64,000 nucleotides of DNA from Lagopus muta (GCF_023343835.1 NC_064433.1:30070214-30134213), one strand, 5' to 3'; shown: positions 13,038 through 24,314, counted from the first letter of the stretch. Translations and numbers: made by a program. The notes: a model not told the origin generated them from the sequence alone.

Positions 13038-13446
13038 CCTTACTGCTCTCATTCCAAGCTCCAAAGCCTTTCAAATGAACAAAAATTGATCCTTGCATTC
13101 CCAGAGTCATTTCTTTAAAGTGGGTGAAGCAAGGCAAATCACTTCAAGTTGAGCAATCTTAACAATCCTATTTCAGGCTTCATGCCTCACGCAGAATGAT
13201 GTCCTGCCTTTGATACAGATGTATGCTGATGTGCACTTATTGGCACCGGTTTAACGAGGAATAAGTCCCAGAAAAAGACAACTACAGCATGTGCTTTTCT
13301 GCGAGAGGCTGAAGCGGCAGTTCTTCCAATTATAGCTCTCCAGCTCAGTCCGGTCGGGCAATAATGCCGCACGACGGCCGCGGGCTGCGCACGTCAGGGA
13401 AGGCCCCGCCAAGGAGCGGCCCCCCCGCCGCGCACACCCCACCGCG

Positions 13447-13453
13447 TATATAG
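13447..13453 (+). promoter_or_regulatory. PRL-L TATA box
   Basis: TATATAG in a GC-rich setting, 50-56 bases before the start codon. At the usual 25-30 base spacing, transcription would start near 13475-13480, leaving a 5' UTR of about 25 bases. This rests on motif and position only. Confidence 0.65.
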
Positions 13454-13502
13454 GGGCGGCGGGGCCGCTCCGCTCCGCGGGGGCAGGCGGTTCCGTGGTA
13501 CC

Positions 13503-13533
13503 ATGGCCCTGGGCCGGCCGGCAGAGCGGGCAG
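13503..13533 (+). CDS. PRLL: PRL-L exon 1 (coding part)
   Basis: Codes MALGRPAERA plus the first base of Gly11, then the donor gtggga. A first exon this short, ending in phase 1 before the signal-peptide core, is normal for prolactin-family genes. Confidence 0.88.
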
Positions 13534-16500
13534 GTGGGACGGGACGGGACTGAGGGGACGGGACGGGACAGGACGGGATGGGACTGAGTGGACGTGACGG
13601 GACGGGACTGAGGGGACGGGACGGGATGGGACGGGATGGGACGGGACGGGACGGGACTGAGGGGACGGGATGGGACGGGGCGGGACGGGATAGAGCGGAC
13701 AGAACTGAGGGTCTGTGCCCCCCGACGCCCCGCTCCCCGCAGGTCCCGGCGCGGCGCTGGCGCTGCTGTGGCTGCTGGTGCGGGCGGCCGCCCTCCCGGC
13801 CATGTGCCCTCCGGGGGACGCGAGCTGTCGCTTCCTCAGCGTGGCCGACCTCTTCGACCGCGTGATCCGGCACTCGGGCAGGATCCACAGCCTGTCCACC
13901 GAGCTGGTGAGTGCCGGGCTGACCCCGCAATGGGAGGAGGGCCGGGGTGGGCCCGTGGGCTTGTTGAGGTTTTCTTCCCCCGCAGGAGAAATACTTACCG
14001 CCCAGTAACAGCATGCTGGGCAGGCCGGCGAGGAAGTGCCACACGGCCACCATGCTGACCCCCAACGGCAAAGAGTACGCCCAGAAAATCCCGGTAAGGC
14101 ACGCCGGGCGGGCATGCCCATCGTTATCCTGTCCTGTCGAAAAAGATGCGTTTTTCGTGCATTATTTCCTATTTACTAATTGCAGTTACTAATTGCAGTG
14201 GAGGCGTTGTGGTGGTGCTTCATCCGAGTGACAGGCATCCGTTTGCTTGCTGTCTGTGGCTGTCTGCGAAAGAGAAACTTAGCTGTGGCTGTGATGCGTG
14301 TTAGATTGATCAGTGCCACTGTGAAGTGTAAAAAGCAGTGGGAAGAAAGATGTAAGAGTTGTTGTCTCTGAATCAGTAGGTGAGGGGGAAAACAGCCAAT
14401 TGTTTTAGACACATCATGGCAAAGAGAAAAAAGCGTTCTTTGGAGAAAGTCAGGAAGAGTTTCTTTAGGCAGAAGTTGAGAAAGCTGAGAGTATGGCAGC
14501 AGGAGAGGCTTTCTCCTGCAGGAGGAGATGGAGTGAGATGTATGTCAGCATTTTGTTCCGCTGTGACATGGAAGTTCTCCCTCAAAGCTCAGCTCACACA
14601 AAAAGCGAATTGGAAATACGGTCCTGCCCTGTGCTGGGAGCCTGCAGAATCACTTCTGAGCTGAGGTTGCCAGAAAGCTCATAAGGCCACTTGGTTTCTG
14701 TTAAAGAAGCAGCCACCCTGAGCACCAGGTGCTTTCCTTGAAAGTGTGTCTGCAGTGCACCTTTAATGACATAGCTATAGCCTGTGTGAGGTGCAAAGTG
14801 ATGCAAACTCCATGCTGAAGTGCAGGTATGGCAGATTTGGTGTCTGGATGGAGCCTCTTGGGCTACCCAGGAGGCAGTGTTTTTGGTCCCTGTTAACTTG
14901 GACAGGACTGCCACCATTTTGTTCATTCTGCACTACAGAACACAGGAGTCTGAGAAGGCTGAAAAGAAGACAAATACAGATTTTTGTTTCTTTTATCTCC
15001 ACAAACAACTGGAGACAGAGTGGTCCCTGTATATTTGAAAACTACATATATTTGAAGACTACATAACTCTTAACCCCACTGAGATTGTGAGACTGTGTTC
15101 ATATGAGTTGCTGCAAACTAAAAAGAAATTCTTTGTTTTAATTCATAAGAGAGAAGAACTAGCCTACTTGATCCTGAAGCTTCTGCAAGCCTGGAAAGAG
15201 CCACTTTCCCACTTTAATCAGCACATTGAAAACTTTCAGGAGCTACCTGGTGAGAGCCTTAGCAAAGCAAAACAAATCAGCAGCATGGTACATGAGCTGG
15301 AGACAGGGGTTGAGAAAGTGACAGAAAAGGTAAGGTTTTCAGTGCAACTTGTTTACACCACACGTGTGACACAGGTGACTTCTGGGGCTGATGCGTATTC
15401 TCATTTGAGCTGTAGCCTTACTATGAGCAGAAGCTCTGATTCAGCAACAGCCTAAAGCCTGGCAGCTCATGTTCAGATTCCTTAACGCTTCCAAACTGGA
15501 AGCATTATTGCCTTATGTCACTGAGTGATCACAAAATGTCATACTAACAAAGCATAGTGGTCTTTATTATATGGATTCGGCATGTTTTCAGCCAAAGGAT
15601 GCAGCTGAATTTATGCAGTGACAGACACGTAGATGACATTATATATGTTCATAATGTGTAGAGCAATGTTTTATTCATATGAAACAGAAAACAAAGAGGC
15701 GAGCACAAAGAGTAGAACTTCTTACATTTTCATGTATGAGCCAGCAATGCTTTTACTTTTCTTTGGATATGGAGGAGACGTGGGCTGATTGCCACAAATA
15801 CTTGAATTTTTTGTTTTCAAATTTATTCTGATTCGTATTCTAATTCAGCTATCACTGCTGGCTGCTGCAGTGAGCTCCTTCCTAAGGGACCAGTTCCTGA
15901 GGCTGGATCTTCAAGGCAGCAGTGGTATAGGTTAAGTCAGATGCCAGTCACAAAGCTGTTTCAAAACTTCCTTCTGAACTCTGGTCGCTAAGTTACAAAT
16001 GCATGTAATTTTTTCATCTTTATCTTCTTGTGACTGGCTGGAAGTTGTAATCTTAGTATTACTTGTGCATTCATATCCAGACTTGTTTGGAATTTGTGGT
16101 AGACAAATAAGGGCTATGGGTCCATTCTCTGAAATGGTTACACTAGCAAGGGACCCATTTTGACTAAAAAGTGAATGATAAACTTCTGTCTGGCATAAGT
16201 GGATCATCCTTCATCTTTACAAGCACAGGTGGGGAGCACACATAAGTTTCAATATGATAAACAACTCATCACTGTATAAATGCAGCCTTAATTAGGATGG
16301 TTCTGAGAGTTACAAATGGCAAAATTCATCTTTGAAGTGCAGCCCCAGGTCTCGATTTGGGTTGCCTTAAAGTTCAGAGGTATTCCACACCTTGACCCAG
16401 GTTTGCTTCAGTCTAGCTGAAACAGGCCATCAAGTTCTGAACTAGTTACACGCTTCTCATACATTTACCTTTATTTCTGAGGGAATTACTTAAAATGAAC

Positions 16501-17355
16501 ACTGAATTTTTTGTGATGTATGTCCATTCTGACCTCTCACATACCATGGACATGTTACTCAGTAGACATATAATTAAAAAAATGAAGCAAACAATGCAAA
16601 TACAACCCAGTACTGCAGGTTTTTTGTGTTGTTTTTGGTTGGTTGCTGATTTTAGGAGGAGGGGGATTCTTTGTGGAGTATTTTACTTTGTGATAAGACA
16701 CTAATTCTAACCTTGATTCATACGGTGAAGATGCTGCCTCTAGGAGGCAATCACAATCTTCAGATTTCACCAGTTTAAACAACATCTGGCAAATGTTCAC
16801 ATCACAAAATTCTGTGGACAAAACTCAAAAAAGTAAATGACTGCAGGTCTAAAGACAGATTTACTGTATTACTTTGAACAACCAACCATCAGCAAACAGT
16901 GGCTTCTTCTTAAATTTAGATTCTGTAACCCTTGTAATTCCTGCATTACTGGTCAATCACATCATTTCAGGCCAGTCTTAGGTATAGGCATTGCTAGGAA
17001 GAAAAGGCAGGGTTGTTTCTCTGTAAGGAGCTTTCTGTGTGCATGTGAAAGGGCTGGGGTAGAACAGTGCAACACAGTGACACTTTGCTTGACTTGTGCA
17101 CCAGTATTGTAAAGATTTGTTTATACGTAACTACTTCTTCATTTCCTGTTTCCAATACAGATGCAGTCAATGGGCATCATCAGCAATTCATTACATGGAA
17201 TGGCATCATCTGAAGGTGCTGGCTTATCAATTAGTAATGAAGCAAATGTGATGAGTGACTCTGACTTTATTCACTGTTTCAGGAGAGACTCCAATAAAGT
17301 ACAAAGCTACTTAAAAATTCTGAAATGTAGGATTATGCCAGAAAACAGTTGTTGA
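13503..17355 (+). CDS. PRLL: Prolactin-like protein (PRL-L) precursor, five exons
   Basis: Secreted hormone of the prolactin/growth hormone family, a four-helix cytokine. PRL-L proteins of non-mammalian vertebrates are reported to act through the prolactin receptor (JAK2-STAT5). I assembled the coding region as 13503-13533, 13743-13906, 13986-14093, 15150-15329 and 17161-17355. All introns are GT-AG and phases agree, giving 225 residues. A hydrophobic signal peptide (about residues 13-30, ALALLWLLVRAAALPA) is followed by the N-terminal CPPGDASC loop. Cysteines 32/39, 83/200 and 217/225 match the three disulfides of tetrapod prolactin. The C-terminus (HCFRRDSNKVQSYLKILKCR) is the family signature. 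The five-exon layout, with a first exon coding only 10 residues, is that of prolactin genes. The start codon has a strong ACCATGG context. No frameshift or stop is present, so the gene looks functional. Placental mammals lack this gene, which supports a bird or other non-mammal. Confidence 0.93.
13531..13692 (+). repeat. GGGAC minisatellite filling PRL-L intron 1
   Basis: Imperfect GGGAC/GGGAT units with interspersed GGGACTGAGGGGAC variants fill nearly all of the 209 bp intron 1. Runs of three or four G every few bases lie on the coding strand, so G-quadruplex formation is likely in the transcript and the non-template strand. Copy number is probably polymorphic. Confidence 0.95.
13743..13906 (+). 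CDS. PRLL: PRL-L exon 2
   Basis: Acceptor ctccccgcag, donor gtgagt. Codes Gly11 to Leu65: the signal-peptide core, the N-terminal cysteine loop (C32, C39) and most of helix 1 (FLSVADLFDRVIRHSGRIHS). Intron 2, which follows, is only 79 bp. Confidence 0.93.
13986..14093 (+). CDS. PRLL: PRL-L exon 3
   Basis: Acceptor cttcccccgcag, donor gtaagg, both in phase 0. Codes residues 66-101, including Cys83 in RKCHTATMLTPNGKE. This matches the prolactin exon that ends the helix 1-2 loop and carries the cysteine pairing with the C-terminal helix. Confidence 0.93.
14094..15149 (+). other. PRL-L intron 3
   Basis: Intron of about 1.06 kb with GT-AG ends. Short frames inside it have no recognisable coding content. 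No repeat family was identified. Confidence 0.8.
15150..15329 (+). CDS. PRLL: PRL-L exon 4
   Basis: Acceptor aattcataag, donor gtaagg, phase 0 at both ends, 60 codons (residues 102-161). It begins REELAYLILKLLQAWKEPL, which parallels the prolactin helix 2 motif (a Trp followed by a basic/acidic residue and PL). It continues through SLSKAKQISSMVHELETGVE, the helix 2-3 region. Confidence 0.93.
15330..17160 (+). other. PRL-L intron 4
   Basis: About 1.83 kb intron with GT-AG ends. No gene, RNA or clear interspersed repeat was recognised inside it. Confidence 0.8.
17161..17355 (+). CDS. PRLL: PRL-L exon 5 with stop
   Basis: Acceptor ccaatacag. Codes residues 162-225 and the stop TGA. It contains the last helix with C200, C217 and C225; the protein ends in Cys, as prolactins do. 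Confidence 0.93.
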   Translation: MQSMGIISNSLHGMASSEGAGLSISNEANVMSDSDFIHCFRRDSNKVQSYLKILKCRIMPENSC

Positions 17356-17498
17356 GTAGTAATCTCTTAGCAAGCAGTTTTCAGCATGCTGTTTATTTAA
17401 ATAGAAAAATATAATTTATTTGTAGTAAGTTTATTAGGAAAAAGGTTTGGAAACTCTGGCAGGTACTTGAGACTGTTATCGTATGCTGATGGAATATT

Positions 17499-17504
17499 AA
17501 ATAA
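17499..17504 (+). terminator. PRL-L polyadenylation signal (candidate)
   Basis: AATAAA 144 bases after the stop codon. A second AATAAA at 17797-17802 could give a longer 3' UTR. Choice between them needs transcript data. Confidence 0.5.
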
Positions 17505-17804
17505 AGCATCATGTGTGTATGTGGGTAAACACATAAAGACAAAAAGGAGTACTTTGGCTGAGGATGAAGCCATGTCTTTGGCACAATTTAGACATACACG
17601 CTGCTGAAAATGAAAGTTAGCTTGGTAAACCTTGGTACAGATATATCTAAATACTACACGTTTCCATATGGAAAACACTGCTCAATTCTGGTTGAAGTCC
17701 CATTTCAGTGTGAGAGTTGGGTATGGCTGATGCAGCAGTGAGTGCTTCCCATCGTGTTTCCTGACCCAGTGCTTGGATTTGACAAACTTCACAGTGAATA
17801 AAAA

Positions 17805-20135
17805 TCTGAAAGCTGTCAGAGATTTTACAGTAATCACATTTCCCTACCAGTGGAGTAGTGCTAACTGCTGTTTATAGAACAAAAACTCTCTGCATTCACA
17901 TCCTAAATGAGCCCTTTAAATAGAAATTTATAACCAACATGGATTTATCTTTAGCATTCTTGACTATTTCATCCCTGAATACTCTTTTCTGGCCTCCTCT
18001 GATCCTGATGGTTGTTGACAGTTGCTGAAGCTCAGGCTGCCAAGAATGTAGAGTAAAATGCTGATGACTGTTTCATGTTGATGCTGGATTTGGTCTTGAG
18101 AAACTCAGAGAATGGGGAAATGCTTCAAAGGAACATACATGCAAAGCAAAGGAACAACATTTTCAGTCACATCTCAGTAACTGCTGATACCCAAATACTG
18201 ACATATTCCTTCAGCTCTAGGCTGTGAATGTTCGTGATGTGTATCTCTTGTCCTAGGTATGCTAGAAGTGCAATGGCTACACAGTTCCTGCCCCAAAGAA
18301 GTTACCACCTGCAATTCCTTAGACAGGAGGGTGCCACTAATGCATGTAGCTGAAGAGCTGCATTTGAAAAATCCTGGAAACAAAACATGTCTCCAAATAG
18401 AATAAAGGAAGGGCTCCTCTGGGCAAGCAGACAGAAACAGAGAGGTGCCGCAGCTGTGCCTCTATCTATCCACAGTCCCAGGAAGCAGTGGAGCAATTAG
18501 TAATTTTGTCATTCATTTCTGTCAACTGCATCGTCTGCTCTTGAACAAAATTCATGAGTTCTGTGTCTTGCTTTCAGTGATTTCATCAACTGATGGCATC
18601 AGTTTGAGAAGTGCCTGTGAAAAACATTCTAACTGTGGGTGAGCATAGGAGGTGCATAATATCACCTGGTGCAGCCACAGCAGAGATTATTACTGTGCCT
18701 GAGATGCCATAACTGTGAAAGTGTGCGTAAATAAAAGGGAAAAGCAGTGTTGGAATGCAACCTCACTCCTTCCCAATAAGGAGGACATTGCCCACAAGAG
18801 ATTAGTAATAGTCCTACAAATGGTGGCAGACACAGGAGAACTTAATGAGTCAAAGCAAAGCTGATGGAAGAGACACATGGTGAGCAGGTCCTGCAGATAA
18901 AGGGCTTGGCAAGAGCATGACAGTTCTGTTACTCTGATATGAGTATGCACACTTTCTTTTCTGTCACCACAGAAGGGTGACGAAGCAACACTACCAAGAG
19001 CAGAAGGGATGGGCCAGAGAGGTGATGGCACCATCCCTCCAGCCACTGCATGGCAAGGTCTCCCTTCCCTGCAGTCTGAGCTGCTGCCCAGGCTGAAGGC
19101 CCACTACCCCACATCTGTCCTGTCCCCAGGCTGCCCCAAGCACTGCTCACACTGCTGCCACATCCCTGAGGGCCTGGCAGGGTGCTGGACCCAGCCCCAG
19201 GCAGCCTGGGTGAGGGCAAGGACATGGGAAGGGCAGAGTGAGGCTTGGCAGGCAATGTGGTGCCCAGCACTCATCCCTGTTTCCCCAGGAGAGAATGGTC
19301 ACGCCCTGGAGTCTAGATGGAGTATTATCTGTGGATTTTGGATGGTTTTGTATCTCTAGGAGAGATGGCGCAGTGGAGTCATGCCCAGGGCCGTGTATAC
19401 CACTGCCTCTACAAAGAGGAGGCTTCTTGGTTTCCGGTGTGCAAGATGACTTGGCAAGGACTGGGAAAACAAACTCCAATTGCTACCAGGTCTCTTCACA
19501 AACAGGAAGATATGCTATTGGTTGCATTTGTTGCCACATGGAAAACATTTTGCAAGTCGAGCAGATCCTAAAAATAGTTCCTATATGCTGCAGAGAGCAA
19601 AGCTCTGGAAATTCTTGCTGTAGAGAAATATGGAAACAGAAAATGATAAAGGAAGTGCCGCAGAAGAAATAGCAATGCACCCAAGTATTGTCTGTAGTCA
19701 TTCATACTAACTTGCTGCCACAGAGTGGTGTTGTATTGCAAGATTTGCCTTTGGCTGAAGTCAGGCATGATGGTGAGACAAATGTCTTCCTGTACGACCA
19801 CCAACACATTCCTTCCTATTTTCACCAAGAAAACAATTGACCAGCTGGCTGAAAGGGGCATGCTTTGCCCTCTGGCCACAGATGTCTCAAGTAGAAATAT
19901 CAGTGGTGGTTGCTTTTGCTTTTTACACTGGGGAATACTACATCTTCTGCATGATTTTTCTTCAAGACAGCAATGAAATTAGTTAGAAATATGTGAAAAC
20001 GTAAAAATGTGCACTAAAATTGAACACTTTTACATTGAAGAATGCATCATCACAGCTGAAAATACTAATTTAGGAGACACAGCTTTGCAAATTAATAGAA
20101 AATCAGAAGATTTTGTTTCCAGTTAAGTGCTCAGA
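17805..20135. other. Intergenic, no gene recognised
   Basis: Includes a moderately GC-rich patch at about 18990-19300 with overlapping frames on both strands (up to 144 codons). None resembles a known protein and I regard them as chance frames. Confidence 0.5.
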
Positions 20136-20245
20136 TCATAGAATAGAATCGTAGAATCATAGAATAGAATCATAGAATTGCTCAGGTTGGAAAAGACCTT
20201 AAAGATCATTGAGTCCAACTACAACCTAACCAAACTACCCTGTAT
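20136..20245 (-). mobile_element. CR1 LINE 3' end with expanded tail
   Basis: Minus-strand CR1 end: several 'atagaatc' 3' tail units, then 'aggttggaaaagacctt' and 'catt' plus 'gagtccaactacaacc'. Truncated after about 110 bp. Confidence 0.92.
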
Positions 20246-23200
20246 GCTTCAGTGTGCAACAAGGTGTGATACAGGTAAGTCGCAGTGTAATTTGTGTTAG
20301 TGGAACAGTATGCTTTGATTAACTTTCCTCATCAGCTGAATGAACTTAAGAATTTAAAATATTTCCACTCTTCTTCAGACTTTATTAAATGAAATATTAT
20401 GAATATAGAGACTTTTGTTACAGTTTAATTTTTATCTAGAACTGTATGATAGTGAATAGGAAAAAAAAGATGGAAGCGGACTTCATTGAAGGATCTACAT
20501 TAACTTTCAGCTACTTCGTATCACATTCAAATGTTGACATACAAAGACAAAATGACTTGGAAAATCTCAGGAATTCCTCAAGAGTGGAGTGTTTATACAA
20601 CACTTGATATTTGTATGTTTGGGTGAATGCTGGAGGTTCACTATCAAGCTGTTGCTGTGAGATGTTCCCATCCACCATAAACAGTTTTATTGCTTACACT
20701 CCAATCAGTTATCTATGGGAAACCAAGGAGTGCTGTCTTCTGGCCAGCAAATGACTGAAGTATAAGCCTGCATTGGGAGCATCTCAGACTCAAGCTGACA
20801 TACCTTAGCATATTTTACCCAGCACCAGTCACCATGCACCTAGAAGCATAGTTGTTGAAGAATTCTGTAGTCAATGGCAACTTAGTCCACATAAGACTGT
20901 GAACCTCTCTCTGCAGGGGCCTTTTGGTAATAGTTCAAAATGAAGTCTAAAGTTAATTGGGCCCTAATTTCTCTCCGTGCCTTTCTTTGGGCACTGAATT
21001 TACGGCTAACTTGCTTAAAATTGGTTTGTCTTCCTTTCTTTTCTGTGAAGATCAGTAATGGTATTGTTGGTAGAGGGTGCTGAAGCAAGTGAATGGATTT
21101 AATTTATGTCAGGCTTTTGACTGTGGAACGTATATTCATCAGAGGAGCTGTGCAGCTACAGCAATGGCAACTGGCATTTAAAACCCAGTACTAGTAAATC
21201 ACGGTGGATAAAACAAATGTGATGTTTTAGTGCAGCTAAGGAGTGACATTTGACCACTGTATTGTTGCTCTGACATTGAAGTTAGTAATGCAGTTTTGTG
21301 CCTTAAAGCAGCCTGTTTCCTTAAGCAGATCATCACAGCTTCTTTTGGCAGAGAATTAGTAAAAGCAAGACACATTTTTGAAAGTTATTTAATTCTATAA
21401 AAGTGCACAGTCAAAGTGTGAGTGCTGGCATGGCTGTAGTCAGCAAATTGCAATCTGCCACTCTTTTGTGATTTCCTTTATAAAACAAGACCAAGAGCCA
21501 GCAATGAAAATCATTCCGTTCAGTAACGGAGTAACGGAGCCATTGAGTTCCCCAGAACACCTTTTCAGGATCTCTGTTCAGGATCTCCATCTGGACAATC
21601 TCCAGTAGGTGAGGAGAGAAATGCTTCTCCTGGACCTGAGGTTGCTGCAGTGTGCAGCAAGGTCCCTGCTCCAGCACCACAGCCCAAGAGCACCACAGCC
21701 TGAGCTGTGTCAGCAAAGGCAGTGCTGAGGCTCAGCCTTTCCTCCCTTTCCCTCTCCTGTTCTACATTACATTAGCTTTGAGAGGTTGCCAAAGCAGAGA
21801 GGTGCCCAGCAAGCAAAAGTATCTGTGTTATTTAGAGCCTCTACAGAGTTTGGTTTCTGTTGAAGTTCAGAATTTGAGGTACCTAAACCCTGCCAAGCCC
21901 TGGGATCCCAACAAACGTCCTTCACAGTATTTTACAGGTGTAATCCGTATACATTCTCCAATACCATGCATAGGAAGTACCTCAGATATCCTACAAGTAT
22001 GGTGCAAGGTCACTCACTGGGCCATACCTTTGAAGTCAAAGTAGTATGTTCCTGGTTTTAATTGTAAGATGTCATCAGTCTCTGTTAGGTCTCTCCAAAA
22101 TACCAAGCCAGATGCATTCTGTACCCTACACCTTCACAATGTGCCTGTTATGATGTGCTTAAAACACCTGCAGGGGATTTTGCATAGAATTGGTGTTTGC
22201 TTTGTTCTTTTACAACTTGTGTTCATACACTGAAGAAAACAAATACATACAACTTGGTCTTTCACATGAAAAGACTGCCACTGTAAATCTCTCTTATTTT
22301 CTGTGTTCATATTCTCCTTTACCAACATTCCATGGGATGGACCAAAGGGAAACTTCTTCAGATTGCTTAAAACAAGAGTAATCAAGGTTGTATATTTTTT
22401 CATGGGCTAAGTCCACTTTAACTAATTGCATCAAACTGTTTTATACATAATTCAAAATTCACCAGGTGTATTTCTAGGGTTTTGAAGAAAGCTTGGTAAG
22501 CATTTTCAAGTACAGAATACTGTCTCATGTGTAGAAACTTTCTTCTAGCTTTGGAATAGGTACACCAATAGGAGGTGTTAGAGATATGGAGAGCATGGAG
22601 TAGTAGCAGGCTGTGCTGAAAGCAGAACTTGCTCAGTTTGAAAGACTTATCACATTGTAACTATGAAACCAATTCAGCATGAGCCTTGCTTGATCCTTGC
22701 CTCAGTGAGGTCACAACATGCCCAGCACATCAGCTGGAAGGTTTGACAGCAGTTCCCATTCAATGCTTATATCATCAGCAGCTGAATGAATTTCACTGGG
22801 AGGACTCTGAATCCCATCTTCTCTGTCCATAAATCTATGTTGATTTTAGCACTGACTCTTGATTGACTTGTGGGAAAAAAATATGAGCAGTTGTGAAGAC
22901 TGCTTTCCATGAAAAGGGAGATGGAAAAAGACCTAAAAAATTCCCATGCCACACACCAATTTCCTCTGCAATGGGAAGCACGTGTACCTTCACTTGATTC
23001 TTTGATGACATCTTGGAAATATTTGTATGCCTTTTGCTGTCAGCAGACACCAGCAAATAGCATTTCCTAAGACTCTGGCCCACTAACAGTTACTATCTTT
23101 CAGGCAGGAGCTAGTCAAGCAGGGCTGGACTTTGATTTCCACAGGAAAATTAGAAAGTAAATTCATCTTCATGTGTGGATGTGCATTTGTCCATCCATCT

Positions 23201-23716
23201 CTAAAGATTTCAGACAAAGTGCGAGTGAGTTCCAGGATTTCTATTGCAGGATGGGAATAAATTCTTCACAGTATGGAAGAGCATATAACACAGGGCATAC
23301 TATAACACGGGGCGTACTACATGTGTTCAAGGGTTCTGTTAGGGTAGGGATGTAGACACCTTACAGTAACAAGGGTTTGCAACCAGAGGATGAGATGACT
23401 TCTGAATTTTTCTGTAACGCCTTTTTTCCTTTAAAAACAGCCCAGGAAAGCATAGGCAAAGAAAGACATATTGTGTGAGACTGGGACAGCAGAGCTGAGC
23501 ACTCCAAAGACAGACCATGCACACAGTGGGCTACAAAACTCATCTAATTATGCATACAGTTTATGATACAAGCTTTGTCATTGCAACTCAAGTTCCTTAG
23601 CTGCAACTGTATCTAAACTTTAACTCCCAAGTACCACGTAACTAAGGGAGTAGTAGATGATCCTCCAGGGTTTAAACATTAAGTAACAACTGGATGTTTT
23701 TCTGGAAGATACGCAG
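20246..23716. other. Intergenic between PRL-L and copy B
   Basis: No exon-like or RNA-like sequence recognised. In particular no second set of PRL-L exons is visible between 17.4 and 25 kb. Confidence 0.5.
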
Positions 23717-24314
23717 TGCAGCTCAAAAGCTTTTGGAGCTCAAAGGCAGGAACAATTAGAGACATTCATAACATACGTGATGAGGAAAGCCAGATGAGAT
23801 TACTATAACCATCTCTTTTGGCTATCTGACACAGATGATGTCCTTAGAAAGCCAAAATGTTCTCCACAAGGTTTTGCCTGCAGGATAAAATACCTTCCAT
23901 TTTTATTCTCAACAGATGCAACCATAAATGTATGATTAAAATAAACATACAAACAACAACAGAAAGCTGCCCCTTCTGCTCCCATTTTGAGCTCCAAAGC
24001 CTTTCAAATGAAGTAAAGTTGATAATTACCTTCAAAAGTGATTTCCTTCAACTGGATGAAGTAAGCAAATAATTTCAAGTTGAATAATTTTAATACTACT
24101 ATTTCAAGCTCCTTGCCTTACGCAGAATGCCGTCCTGCCTTTGATACAGATGTATGCTGACATGTACTAATGGGTACCAGTTTAATGAGGAATAAGTCAG
24201 GAATCAGACAACTGCAGCATGCCAGCTCCTTCAGTACTTCTCTAAGAGAGGCTTCATCGGTAGATTTTCCAATTTTAGCTCTCTTGCCTAGTCCATTTGG
24301 ACAGTAATTCTGCA
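23717..24314. repeat. Direct repeat copy B, downstream of PRL-L
   Basis: About 600 bp homologous to 12724-13371 over its full length and in the same orientation. The copy is bounded by TGCAG at the left and CTGCA at the right, a short inverted TG..CA pair of the type found at LTR ends, but I see no clear target-site duplication. Homology stops at both edges. The copy ends about 780 bp beyond the DBX2 stop codon. Confidence 0.85.

Larger units (their letters stand above)
12724..13371. repeat. Direct repeat copy A, upstream of PRL-L
   Basis: About 650 bp that aligns along its whole length with 23717-24314 in the same orientation. By eye the two agree at roughly 75-85% of positions, including a 29-base identical block (13201-13229 with 24132-24160). 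Copy A carries a purine (GGAA-type) tract at 12955-13037 where copy B has different sequence. Its right edge lies about 75 bp upstream of the PRL-L TATA box. It may be a segmental duplication or an old LTR-like interspersed repeat; which one cannot be settled from the window. Confidence 0.85.
13375..14110. promoter_or_regulatory. CpG island over PRL-L 5' end
   Basis: Base composition changes abruptly at about 13375 from AT-rich copy A to very GC- and CpG-rich sequence. That sequence covers the core promoter, exons 1-3 and introns 1-2 of PRL-L, and composition returns to normal after about 14110. Long open frames on both strands here (for example 13345-14121 on the minus strand) result from the low stop-codon frequency of GC-rich DNA and are not genes. 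Confidence 0.8.

Noticed and set aside
13345-14121. 258-codon minus-strand open frame, and long + strand frames, over the PRL-L 5' end
   Set aside because: They lie across PRL-L exons 1-3 and the GGGAC minisatellite. The length comes from GC-rich, stop-poor sequence; the translated repeats (RPVPS-type) are low complexity and there is no known domain.
12724-24314. The two repeat copies as the LTRs of one 11 kb provirus
   Set aside because: No gag, pol or env-like sequence lies between them; the interval holds the host PRL-L gene. No target-site duplication is evident. They could still be separate solo LTR-like insertions.
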